Under the pieces are notes generated by a model. The model saw only the letters and a list, made by a program, of their open reading frames with translations. It did no database searches and was not told where the DNA came from. The translations under genes and the position numbers were made by a program. A stretch of 64,000 nucleotides of DNA from Deltaproteobacteria bacterium (GTDB taxonomy: Bacteria; Myxococcota_A; UBA9160; UBA6930). The stretch covers positions 1-64,000 of the forward strand of contig JAPPPQ010000017.1 of the NCBI GenBank assembly GCA_028817435.1, read 5' to 3'. Numbering within the stretch: position 1 is the first letter of the stretch; each line of letters opens with the position of its first letter. This document shows, one piece after another, positions 51,701 through 56,590 of this stretch.

Positions 51701-52999
51701 GAAACCCTGCGCGGCAGCCGCTTCAGCTTCCGCGCCTCCTGGGCCGATGTGCAGGAACTGGCCGAAGGCGTCGAAATTTGGGGCAGCGGCGGCAGCAGCA
51801 CCCTCAAAGGCGCGCCCCTGCAAGACGGCGTGCGGCTCTCTTACGAGGGCGACAACCTCGCCTTCTTCGTCGGCGCAGACCGCCCGCTGCGAAACAACCT
51901 GCTGGCCGGCGTGGCCCTGGGCTGGGCCTCGGGCGAACTGGACTTCACCGACCGCACCGAAAACGGCCGCTTCGAGCTGCGCGGCAGTCTGCAGAACAAC
52001 AGCCTGGGCCTTTACCCCTATGTGGGCTGGTGGCTCGCGCCGAATGTGAACACCTGGCTGGTGCTGGGCGTTGGCAGCGGCAGCGTGGATATGGAAGAGC
52101 GCGAAGCCGCCGTGGCGGGCGGCGCCGCGGTGCAGCGCACCCTGCCGGGCGATCTGGATTCGAGTATGTGGATGTTTGCCGCGGGCCTGACCGGCCGCGT
52201 GCAGCTGGCTACCCATACCGAACTGAAGCTGGTCTTCGAGTTGTCGCGGGTGCGAAGCACGGTGGCCGCGGGCCGCTTTACCGACGGCGCAGAATTGCCC
52301 CGGGTGCGCGCGCGCAGTTTGCGCGCCGCGGGCGAGGCCCAGGTGGGCCACCGCTTTGCGCTCCCCGGCGGGCTGGGCCTGCGCCCCTTTGTGAGCACGC
52401 GCTGGCGCTTGGATGCCGGCGCTGCCGTGGAGCAGGACACCGCCGGCTCTCACGGAATGCGCAGCATGGATGTGGGCGGCGGCGCAGAGGCCGACTGGCC
52501 CGCATACGGCCTTGCACTGCAGCTGCGCGGCGCAAAGCAACTGAGCGACACCGGCCACGAAGAGCAGCACCTTGCCGTGGATTTGAGCTACGACCTCGGC
52601 GGAGACGGCGTGGGCCTGGCCCTCTCCCTGAACAGCGCCCTCTCCGGCCAAACCGCCGCCACCACCAACGGCGGCCTGTTCGCCCACGAATCCGGCGCGG
52701 GCTTCGGCGGCGCAAACCTGGGCGGCGCGGGCCTGGGCAGCACAGACATCGGCAGCGCATCCACCCGCGGCCTGGGCGGCGAAATCGCCTACGGTATGCC
52801 CCTGCGCGCCTTCGGCGCAGAGGCGCTGCTGACCCCCTACGCCACCTTCGATTGGTCCGGCGCCACCCGCCGCTACGAAACCGGACTGCGCCTGCTGCGC
52901 GGCCGCCACTTCAACCTCGGCCTCGGCCTCAAGCTCGACCTCGAAGCCACCACCCCCACAAACGCCGAGCTCCTCTTCTCCGGCCAACTCAACTTCTAG
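36749..52999 (+). CDS. Giant Calx-beta repeat surface protein with C-terminal autotransporter-like beta-barrel (about 5416 aa from ATG 36749; 5431 aa from ATG 36704)
   Basis: Signal peptide MKALTVVAGLVAGLWLAPGAWGQ; dozens of Calx-beta-like modules (…EGG.A.F.V.LSG…DDNLNEAAETL.V.L…); barrel-like C-terminus ending in LLFSGQLNF. Confidence 0.93.
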   Translation: MKALTVVAGLVAGLWLAPGAWGQEFSLGARQIGQHQAIIGNSAGEGSTVSLTVNLSAAVSNETRVQYTITHVTLVEVTFPVDGTSDADFDTPVTGVITFPANSTTQTFQVRHAVDADGEANEYYLFTLSAPSGGTGSPTAPTVATCPADTADDRNDYIDRNFRNLSFQASGCQLSSISGNSAVNRTTTVTISGATSVAEGETQTYTLTANPAPLAPSINVALQLRFNQTASGSDYEIRDSDGNAIAEQTSGGIRYYTISLPRASATVSFQVAFLRDTDADPDETLIFQQGARGSSEIAALSPANFTITIADGSPSDNPQVSISGPASAVSEGGNAEFTISIDRPISGNVTVAYAVSGAGVRPAQAEDLGTGGSTFASGDITLSAGDSPSHTLTIAIYDDALAEPAPETFRVTISNPRGQNAEIIAPQYGDSMIDVDISPSEVPSVTREFSLSAASAMVTEGEAATYTVTISGPAPTQTLTLTWDVTGDGGPFTSNPASLSFAAADGANASKTFTVTGSEDTLSDPERFFSVALNDPTGGDAAHADFAGANSVQRTRLDDDDQLRAHFTAATTSGSEGGNMPFAVRLSAVGTATGSSDDITLTFAATGGSASLADDVMVPDPASITISAANSLSALTGTFNVPIDDDNLNEGGELFTLRITGVSGANAVLQASSSQYPTTATATIGASDPATVSGFSGPADTDVFEGDAVSFTIELSGGRLTANATLSYTIDGQVDAADYADSGNGSFTITAANAAAARRATDPRPLLLTLRLVDDGNRNEPPETLRVTLNSVAGRGGSISIGGTVAPVQVTISEDVPRPTLRVFDPDPNALPETGYHSFHIPVTLENPRPGVTTTVDWASPPNDPGDAGMDFLEHSGTVTFAPGERRKIITVRVNAIDGGGQFRGEGGTENFTLTISNPQPASGRDRAIIDPSQNSASFSLFGNADGVSYDHDFSMAFSSTQISEGGSARVDLTITRSAPSLPSPSIDALVKLCIVHTPSRPQVTSHYNLGTLVSAADIRVTGAHVHDVRSGTCSRSAASVTSPGSFPSTEVRVLVPRNSAPTTRSFTVHAVADSADEGAESIWIIHPVVGDGINLNTFTHQVLVSGRPDSGRSIGSRGWNQLLARQDSPLLVVATIGANGAATRNISLSGPATATEASGALQYSVSLSGSGGGFGTARSVNWQAVGSGNYPAEAGDFSSTALSGSFTFPAATTAAQSFSLPALVNDLVSEPAEQITVSISLAGSDLNAEAAQIMTNSVTTTVADNDAIVLTLANAPRVQEGGIAQFNVGVSGGTRPGVLRVRWQVQDGSTNSVAEADFRSGRHTLYPSGFIDLAADASSGVISVPTFNDNDEEQVENFRLAITAGPPEDSGGAPAWPPGSVTLPSPASGSIASSDLTVTVTLAPATDVTEGAAGGAVFELRTDNLLDSDLVVTYTLSGTADRGAEYTRSGLAPSDSASQTYSVTRAAGDSAATRIVFALPQDTLNEPGETIILTLTNADIPGAQQSARLGAAADRTRTVTILDDDPISVRITGNAADVAESLSARFTVEVTGGGAYTGAVTVPWAVEATAASDDTDAVAADFDQDGNSVADTAYPSGTLSVPARGSAVLSIPIFADADATEPGEKFAVRLYGSGRPSGTAASGGGGGVISADNPTPLPTATILSATDAVRVAVNLTGPAEIAEGAAGAYQVTLRGITTPVADIVVSVTVAADSDADSVDASGADFSGSAFPTISNLTFTSSNWQTAQSFTVTSVQDTSSEAAEVFRVSIAATGNGANGLSLGTTSLSTRIADDDPLTISIGDGSAEEGEPGDLPIAISGGTPAAPLQVFFAVVAGGTAEAAEYVLPQSPAQVVAAAASSGALRIATVEDTANEGSETLLLRLTGVRSPGGGVVTLGGEVATAPERNATLTITDDDPILAGLSAVAANLAEDAGTADFRIELSGGTRSAPLTLDWAASGDAVFGEDWSGAASSGSLSIAPEASSATLALTLTDDSVEESDENLIITLSNPVGAAGVVSFSPATARVRILASDIVLGPSVRIEAPSCPIGGCAAGQTVRFPVTLRNPPPVDVTVNWRVHLDGNPSTPDVDIHSLAPGDLYRSDFTFNRVGIPRDPNAPPYPDEPSRADGYYYGSIVFRAAQREQRKFVGIDLRYDDSRRDAREEFYQVRITATPDSGANAVRVTTDRATSSIARSPATLLFEQWSLLIAFDRTSVSEGGQLVATVYAQRSSVTPSEFQNPSAPTVVQFCIARNSPSHTSWGILRDGKAAGGAGDFRVLPGPGVLRIQEHVPHPEIRVARTALRCTLVDVQLPALAGVANGVPVTIEIIADGRQEPEELLWIAPFGKAADHPTASAGPSYTAGVSELLSPGLFSEAIIAAHKQQSLVSIAASPANTRTLSLTGSASGSEGGAALSYQVTPDMAFTSAATATWTVVGRGADPASDADFTAVSGAITFPASSTAAQSFSVSPNDDMLNEPGELFTVRVDMDDPTADSGTSPGTVDGTLSDNDAVLLRIRGVRRAPEGGAAVFPIELSGGERGGALLVNWQVSGSGAPAATAADFAGGVFPAGILRLPAGVASVPLNIPIAADSVADDLEEFTVTLTSPDTPGGDDSEAWSTGTITLQTASATAAIGPYLSIVREFEVAVDTATLAEGGTATFTVTLRGDAPESGAPATVDWALTGTAGAADLTSPATRSGTLSFTALGTDTVVAVTAADTLNEASETLIFTLRNPADGANSAGLVPGLESATATITDDAADAITLSVALASGQTDRDADRAGHQADEGDSVSFTVTLAGGDLSGAAEIPFSVSGVAAGDFDISQPTGVGAAETGATLRVGSGNSGTITLAISADNLNEAREELTLSLGASPTAPGAISVSSAQGAGSAGAEIRASNPVALQISTAQSSLLEGTEAVFSVTLSGASAGSAAAVTVPYTVSGDVSAMDLSLTSLTGNSLTIPANTGVGELRIGIVQDGTAEVAEDLVVTLGASPTVGTGGGAVSRSSETAEQSATLPIPANAATVRDFAVSVDFATRSEGQTAVFSVALTGTAPDSGSPATVNWALSGVEAADYSAPASSSGTLSFTALGTQMVTVVITADNLNEAAETMVLTLSGSSGGGSGGTGISTAQASTEIAASNAASYRIVAVSPTQTTRSETTEVLRARVELSAPSEGAVSIPFTIGGTATRGSSADYTTVLLSNAGLFSADFAAGESTFDVVVNLREDNLNEPDETIVLTPLAEDHASFSKGAASGAITRAATHALTWTVDDDDDLVLSIRAGTSPVNEGGTAEFAVVATGAALPSGLTAVLSFTLSGTGITAEDLSDYSALSGTLDITQAGLAATPAGQVALDIAIAQDTAPESAERLRVTLTSARVMNGGAASASGSAEIEIAESDALTLAIARTDSDAFTEGGAGALGTAVFTVTATGGTPTEAVVVGFEVGGTGVTSGDYALVSTANPLRFTGTSATITLMARADTLNEAAETVTVTLVNPGGGGGGLTPSLGTAAANAEIPQNEPAQVSIARSSAAMVMEGSPATFRVSINPPSAAAVTLSWTASVAAQTNTGTGDRAPNADGAGHEFSSAGGVMRTSGGVAASGMVEIPAGSRSADFNLTPAQDGREEGAETIRVVLGSTPQVGSGGGAVTSGGTAEVTVPENAASVRDFAVSRVGGASANEGAAVVFRVALTGEAHTTTATVDWAVSGDVTFGDWSSTTARQLSYPVGTTSQEIRISLSADNLNEAAETLTVTLSMAAGGGGGGTGIETETASVEIAASDPITYAIGADVSRAEGDSGSVAVNFAVTLSGASAGSAGGAVRVPFSAAAESTATGGVDYTLSTSPLSFPAANGTLQITVMITGDLLSEAAETLVLALGAAETGMGAGAVSPGRARATLTITDDDELSIRIARRSGESGDIDESGGVARFTVTVTGGTPTADIRAPFAVGGAVSAGDYDITMPSGIAADAEGGTLVLAAPALSGEIVVSASEDDFLEAREAFSLQLGAVSGGGGGLAIEQGQGSAGAAITDNESVSVALSRVGSGNITEGGAGARLRLTLSGGRLSAAARIPYTLSGVEAADISGGAAAGLSGLSGAVTIAASDSTGRTTTAEFVLSAVADNLNEAGETLQVVLGAPSTQGQIAAAADPGDRASVAISASDPLTVSLAAPATDPVRETGQAVFGVSLAGASQGSEGGLILSFDVQVSNQQGPANTAENPDVAVIGPDGRDGANTGASGRVSAMISIPAGATTAEIRLRARFDNLDEGATPETLQVSLTGVAADADNPGAGAASVSGTAGSASVGLENVNAARTLVVTAPQRVMEGQSVTFSVGLEGAPPEPDMAFDVSWTLVPAGATPPTASAGGLARNHGVAHPDDPDFRHALSGTVNFPAGMLAPQTVTVQTLQDPLNEGDEALSLRITPPSTDAGGRPAGFPGTAPATQVSVQEAQSLIPANDPIVLSLVRSADDPDTLSNQDGFGFGVDFGCADGTSVAAGDCEAVVPTTAVTIPYTYMVGSQRFPGELMVAAGDTAAQVNAAAASRDSTAIAPPPAAVAAIQAVTGTQDISLALGAPSAATPSGAPSAGQPQPQAGLRSGQTAAEMRTAPVRVEKRLGEFSVALDVKRAEAPEGTTLELTATLRGTGTLTGNLEIPWATTLAAPGYVPGGAVAQPEDLTGPRMGRLSFASGAGGGATQRIAIEIATDDLEEIGGEYFLVTLGTPSGPDVSRLALDTTSTGVLIPALRATLSVSHATAAEGEDAVFALSLDDFRGGDATTRPVEVRYRLTDGSATRGAAAGEADADYVSPQPAGMVTLPTGVASGEIRIPLLLDGELEPRETFTLTLTSATGGGGNIIFPEMADELSATGTITDDADQARRRAKRVGTLVGVLNRSTAGLATDAIGARLERGLGDGPQSAQLSLANRNLLGRREANRAGADLGLALYGAPGLGGAEAGLPGASGRGAGGRGAAGAGAGAFGGLGAGLAGGANMGRRTELPSLAETLRGSRFSFRASWADVQELAEGVEIWGSGGSSTLKGAPLQDGVRLSYEGDNLAFFVGADRPLRNNLLAGVALGWASGELDFTDRTENGRFELRGSLQNNSLGLYPYVGWWLAPNVNTWLVLGVGSGSVDMEEREAAVAGGAAVQRTLPGDLDSSMWMFAAGLTGRVQLATHTELKLVFELSRVRSTVAAGRFTDGAELPRVRARSLRAAGEAQVGHRFALPGGLGLRPFVSTRWRLDAGAAVEQDTAGSHGMRSMDVGGGAEADWPAYGLALQLRGAKQLSDTGHEEQHLAVDLSYDLGGDGVGLALSLNSALSGQTAATTNGGLFAHESGAGFGGANLGGAGLGSTDIGSASTRGLGGEIAYGMPLRAFGAEALLTPYATFDWSGATRRYETGLRLLRGRHFNLGLGLKLDLEATTPTNAELLFSGQLNF
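39180..40940 (+). repeat. Super-repeat copy A within the giant protein (several modules incl. a Cys-containing variant module)
   Basis: IPVTLENPRPGVTTTVDW ... VKLCIVHTPS...SGTCSR...ESIWIIHPVVGDG ... TRNISLSGPATATEASG ... PRVQEGGIAQFNV; same order of landmarks as copy B; boundaries approximate. Confidence 0.55.
42850..44650 (+). repeat. Super-repeat copy B within the giant protein
   Basis: FPVTLRNPPPVDVTVNWRV ... VQFCIARNSPS...ALRCTLVD...EELLWIAPFGKA ... TRTLSLTGSASGSEGG ... VRRAPEGGAAVFPIEL; boundaries approximate. Confidence 0.55.
45293..45312 (+). repeat. 20-nt repeat GCGGACAATTTGAACGAGGC (copy 1)
   Basis: Identical to 46028-46047; one-mismatch copies at 47933-47952 and 49067-49086; encodes (A)DNLNEA. 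Confidence 0.85.
46028..46047 (+). repeat. 20-nt repeat GCGGACAATTTGAACGAGGC (copy 2)
   Basis: Perfect match to 45293-45312, offset 735 nt (245 codons, in frame). Confidence 0.85.
51670..52999 (+). other. C-terminal translocator-like beta-barrel region of the giant protein
   Basis: Alternating amphipathic strands (ELRGSLQNNSLGLYPYVGWWLAPNVNTWLVLGVGSGSV...), terminal Phe; preceded by a Gly/Ala-rich linker. Confidence 0.75.
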
Positions 53000-53001
53000 C
53001 C

Positions 53002-53895
53002 ATGCGCTGCGGCAAACTCTTCGCTCTGTTCGCGCTGCTCTGCGCCGGGCTTCCGGCGGCGGCGGCGGCGCAGGGCGAAGTCCAGATTTCGGTGCAGAAA
53101 GTCGCCGATGGGCTGCATATGCTGGTGGGGCGGGGCGGCAACATCGCCATTTCCACCGGCGCGGATGGGCCGCTGATCGTGGACGATCAATTCGCGCCGC
53201 TTGCGCCGAAAATCGAGGCGGCCGTGCGCGAGATTCAGGATGCGCCGCTGCGCTTTGTGCTGAACACCCACTGGCACGGCGACCACACCGGCGGCAACGA
53301 GATTTTCGGCGGCAAGGGGGCGCTGATTGCCGCCCACCACAATGTGCGCGCGCGGCTCAGCGCAAAGCAGTTTTCAAGCGTGTTCGAGCGCGAAACGCCG
53401 GCCGCGCCCGACGCCGCGCTGCCTGTGCTGACCTTCGAGGACGGCATGACGCTGCATTGGAATGGCGAGGAAATTGAAGTGCAGCACGCGGCCCGCGCCC
53501 ACACCGACGGCGATTCCATCGTCTGGTTCCGCCGCGCCAATGCAGTGCATCTGGGCGATCTCTACTTCAATGGCCTGTGGCCCTTCATTGATGTGGACAG
53601 CGGCGGCAGCCTGGATGGCACCATTGCGGCGCTGGGCGAGGCCCTCACCCGTCTGAACCGCCGCAGCAAGGTGATACCCGGCCACGGCCCGCTTTCCAAC
53701 CGCCGCGAGCTGCGCGCCTACCACAAAATGCTGATGGAGCTGCGCGCCCGGGTGAAGCGCGCCATTGCCGAAGGCGCGGATGCCGAAGCGCTTTCGCGCA
53801 GCGGCGTGGCGGACGATCTGGAAGAGCGCTGGGGCGGCGGCTTTTTGGATACCGCCACTTTCCTGCGCATTCTGCACGCCGATCTCTCGCGCTGA
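53002..53895 (+). CDS. Exported metallo-beta-lactamase-fold hydrolase
   Basis: Signal peptide MRCGKLFALFALLCAGLPAAAAAQ; NTHWHGDHTGGNEIF, LGDLYFNG, VIPGHGPLSNR; ATG 2 nt after the giant ORF stop. Confidence 0.92.
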   Translation: MRCGKLFALFALLCAGLPAAAAAQGEVQISVQKVADGLHMLVGRGGNIAISTGADGPLIVDDQFAPLAPKIEAAVREIQDAPLRFVLNTHWHGDHTGGNEIFGGKGALIAAHHNVRARLSAKQFSSVFERETPAAPDAALPVLTFEDGMTLHWNGEEIEVQHAARAHTDGDSIVWFRRANAVHLGDLYFNGLWPFIDVDSGGSLDGTIAALGEALTRLNRRSKVIPGHGPLSNRRELRAYHKMLMELRARVKRAIAEGADAEALSRSGVADDLEERWGGGFLDTATFLRILHADLSR

Positions 53896-53920
53896 GCGAA
53901 GTTGCGTGCGCTGAACGCGG

Positions 53921-54865
53921 CTAGCGAAACAGCCGCGAGACGCTGGAGCCGGTGTGAATGGCCTTCACGGCTTCGGCAAAGAGCTTGGCCACCGATTCCA
54001 CATGGATTTTCTCAATGCGCTTTTCTGAGGGCAGGGGCAGCGTGTCGGTGACCACCAGCGAGCGCAGCGGCGAGGACTCGATCTTTTCGACCGCCTTGCC
54101 GGAAAGCACGGGATGGACGCAGGCCGCCTGCACCTCGCGCGCGCCCCGGTCCAGCACAAAGCGCGTGGCTTCCATCAGCGTGCCGCCGCTGGCAATCTCG
54201 TCATCCACAATCAGTGCAATGCGGCCCTCCACATCGCCGATCAGGTTGGTGGCGCGGGCGTTTTCGTCGTCGCCATCGCGGCGCTTGTCCACCACGGCAA
54301 TGGGCAGGTTCAGGCGGTTTGCGTAAGCGCCAATTTCCTTGCTCTCGCCCACATCGCTGGCCACCAGCACATGGTTTGAGAGGTCGCGGTGGGCCTGCAG
54401 GTAATCGCAGAGAATCGGCGCGGCCTGCAGCTGATCTGCCGGAATGCGGAAGAAGCCCTGCACCTGCGGCGAGTGCAGATCCATGGTGAGCACGCGGTCG
54501 GCGCCGGCGGTTTCCAGCAGATCGGCCATGAGCCGCGCGGTAATGGAAATGCGCGGGCGATCCTTCTTGTCCGAACGCGCGTAGGGAAAGTAGGGCACCA
54601 CCGCGGTGATGCGCCGGGCCGAGGCGTGGCGCAGGGCGTCCACGGTCATCAGCAGCTCGACGATGCCCTCGGAGACCGGCGGGCAGGAGGGCTGCACCAC
54701 GAAGACATCGGCCTCGCGCACATTCTCGTCTATCTGCACCAGCAGATTCTCGTTGGAAAAGCGCACCGTGGTGGAAGGGCAGAGCTCGACGCCGAGGTGG
54801 CCGCAAATGGCCTTCGCCAGCGCCGGGTGCGCAGAGCCGCTGATGATCTTGATCTCGCCGCCCAT
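53921..54865 (-). CDS. prs: Ribose-phosphate pyrophosphokinase
   Basis: FSNENLLVQIDENVREADVFVVQP, VVPYFPYARSDKKDRPR, LIVDDEIASGGTLMEA PRPP loop. Confidence 0.95.
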   Translation of the reverse strand: MGGEIKIISGSAHPALAKAICGHLGVELCPSTTVRFSNENLLVQIDENVREADVFVVQPSCPPVSEGIVELLMTVDALRHASARRITAVVPYFPYARSDKKDRPRISITARLMADLLETAGADRVLTMDLHSPQVQGFFRIPADQLQAAPILCDYLQAHRDLSNHVLVASDVGESKEIGAYANRLNLPIAVVDKRRDGDDENARATNLIGDVEGRIALIVDDEIASGGTLMEATRFVLDRGAREVQAACVHPVLSGKAVEKIESSPLRSLVVTDTLPLPSEKRIEKIHVESVAKLFAEAVKAIHTGSSVSRLFR

Positions 54866-54901
54866 GGCTTCCTCCCCAGGGGCCGCCCCCCCGGCCCAAT
54901 G

Positions 54902-56590
54902 CTAGCGCGGGCGCGGCGCTTGGCGGGCGGCAATTTTCGCCCAGGTGTCGCGCAGGGTGACGGTGCGCACCAGCACCAGCGCGCCGGGCCTGCTGTCGGC
55001 GTCCACGCAAAAATAGCCGAGGCGCTCGAGCTGCAGGCGCTCTCCGGGGCGGGCCTGCGCCAGTTCGGGCTCCATCCAGCAGCGCGGCAGCACGCGCAGC
55101 GAATCTTCCGCCAGGCTCGCGCTCAGGTCTGGCGCCTTCAGCGGCTCTGCGTCGCGGAACAGCGGGCCGGTAAGGCGCACTTCGGCGGGAATGGCGTGGC
55201 GCGCCGAAACCCAGTGCAATGCGCCGCGCACCTTGCGGCCATCAGCGGCTTGGCCGCCGCGGCTCTGGGGATCGTAGCGGCAGCGCACCAGCGCAATTTC
55301 GCCATCTGCGCCGCGCTCAAAGCCCGTGCATGTCACCAGATAGGCCGAGCGCAGCCGCACCTCGCGCCCCGGCGCCATGCGGAAGAACTTCCGGGGCGGC
55401 TCTTCCATGAAATCGCCGCGCTCAATCCAGAGTTCCCGGCCAAAGGGCGCGTTGCGCAGCCCCGCCGCCTCGTCTTCGGGATTGTTCTGCAGCGCGACTT
55501 CTTCGGTGGCGTCTTCGGGGTAATTTTCAATGACCAGGCGCAGCGGATTCAGCACGCCCATGCGGCGCGGCGCGCAGAGGTTCAATTCGCCGCGGATCTC
55601 GTGCTCCAGGCGGGCGAGCTCGATGGTGTTGTCGCGGCGGGTGGCGCCCACCCCCGCGCAAAAGCGGCGAATTGCGCCGGGCGTGTAGCCGCGGCGGCGC
55701 AGCCCGGCCAGGGTGGGCATGCGCGGATCGTCCCAGCCCCGCACGCGCTGTTCTTCCACCAAGCGCCGCAGCCAGCGCTTTTGCATCACCGTGTGGCTGA
55801 GGTTGAGGCGCGAAAATTCAATCTGCCTGGGACGCGGTTCGGGCAGCTCGAGATTTTCCAAAATCCACTCGTAGAGCGGGCGGTGGCCGGCGAACTCTGC
55901 CGAGCACAGCGAGTGGGTAATGCCCTCGATGGCGTCGCTCAGGCAGTGCGCGAAATCGTAGAGCGGGTAAATGGGCCACTGCTTGCCGGTGCGGTGGTGG
56001 GATTCGTTCAGAATGCGGTAGAAGACCGGGTCGCGCAGCGTCAACACCGCCGAGGCCATGTCAATTTTGCCGCGCAGCACCCGCGCGCCCGGCTCAAATT
56101 CTCCCGCGCGCATGCGCTGAAAGAGGTCGAGGTTCTCTTCGGCGCTGCGCCCGCGGTAGGGACTCTCTTCGCCGGGTTCGGTCAGTCCGCCGCGCCGCGC
56201 CTCAATTTCCGCCGGGGTGAGATCGCAGACAAATGCGTGGCCGCGCCGGATCAATTCGCAGGCCCACTGGTAGAGCTGCTCGAAGTAATCGGATGCAAAG
56301 TAGCGCCGCCCGCCCCAGTCAAAGCCCAGCCAGCGCAGATCCTCTTCCTGCGCCTTCACAAACTCGGCGCTCTCCGAAACCGGGTTGGTATCGTCAAAGC
56401 GCAGATTGCAGCGCCCGCCGGTCTCTTCGGCAATGCCGAAGTTCAGGCAAATGGCCTTGGCGTGGCCGATGTGCAAATAGCCGTTGGGTTCGGGGGGCCA
56501 GCGCGTGACCACCTGCCGGTGCTTTCCCGAAGCGAGGTCCGCCTGCACAATCTGGCGGATGAAATCGAGCGGCGCCGTCGCCTCGGCCAC
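54902..56590 (-). CDS. glnS: Glutaminyl-tRNA synthetase
   Basis: RWPPEPNGYLHIGHAKAICLNFGIAE HIGH region, NLRFDDTNP, EFSRLNLSHTVMQKRWLRRLV; GTG start overlapping the upstream stop (TAGTG). Confidence 0.95.
   Translation of the reverse strand: MAEATAPLDFIRQIVQADLASGKHRQVVTRWPPEPNGYLHIGHAKAICLNFGIAEETGGRCNLRFDDTNPVSESAEFVKAQEEDLRWLGFDWGGRRYFASDYFEQLYQWACELIRRGHAFVCDLTPAEIEARRGGLTEPGEESPYRGRSAEENLDLFQRMRAGEFEPGARVLRGKIDMASAVLTLRDPVFYRILNESHHRTGKQWPIYPLYDFAHCLSDAIEGITHSLCSAEFAGHRPLYEWILENLELPEPRPRQIEFSRLNLSHTVMQKRWLRRLVEEQRVRGWDDPRMPTLAGLRRRGYTPGAIRRFCAGVGATRRDNTIELARLEHEIRGELNLCAPRRMGVLNPLRLVIENYPEDATEEVALQNNPEDEAAGLRNAPFGRELWIERGDFMEEPPRKFFRMAPGREVRLRSAYLVTCTGFERGADGEIALVRCRYDPQSRGGQAADGRKVRGALHWVSARHAIPAEVRLTGPLFRDAEPLKAPDLSASLAEDSLRVLPRCWMEPELAQARPGERLQLERLGYFCVDADSRPGALVLVRTVTLRDTWAKIAARQAPRPR

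Noticed and set aside
36674-52987. Long antisense ORFs (976, 1054, 550, 887, 1232 aa) opposite the giant gene
   Set aside because: High-GC repetitive codons suppress stops on the opposite strand; translations are Arg/Ala/Gly/His-rich without domains or RBS. The + strand frame has a signal peptide, Calx-beta modules and a barrel.
36749-52999. RTX/type I secretion adhesin interpretation of the giant protein
   Set aside because: No GGxGxDxxx nonapeptide array near the C-terminus and no T1SS genes adjacent; the C-terminus looks like an OM barrel with terminal Phe.
36749-52999. CRISPR-like array from the regular repeats
   Set aside because: Repeats are degenerate, in-frame coding modules of roughly 100-130 codons, not short direct repeats with unique spacers.
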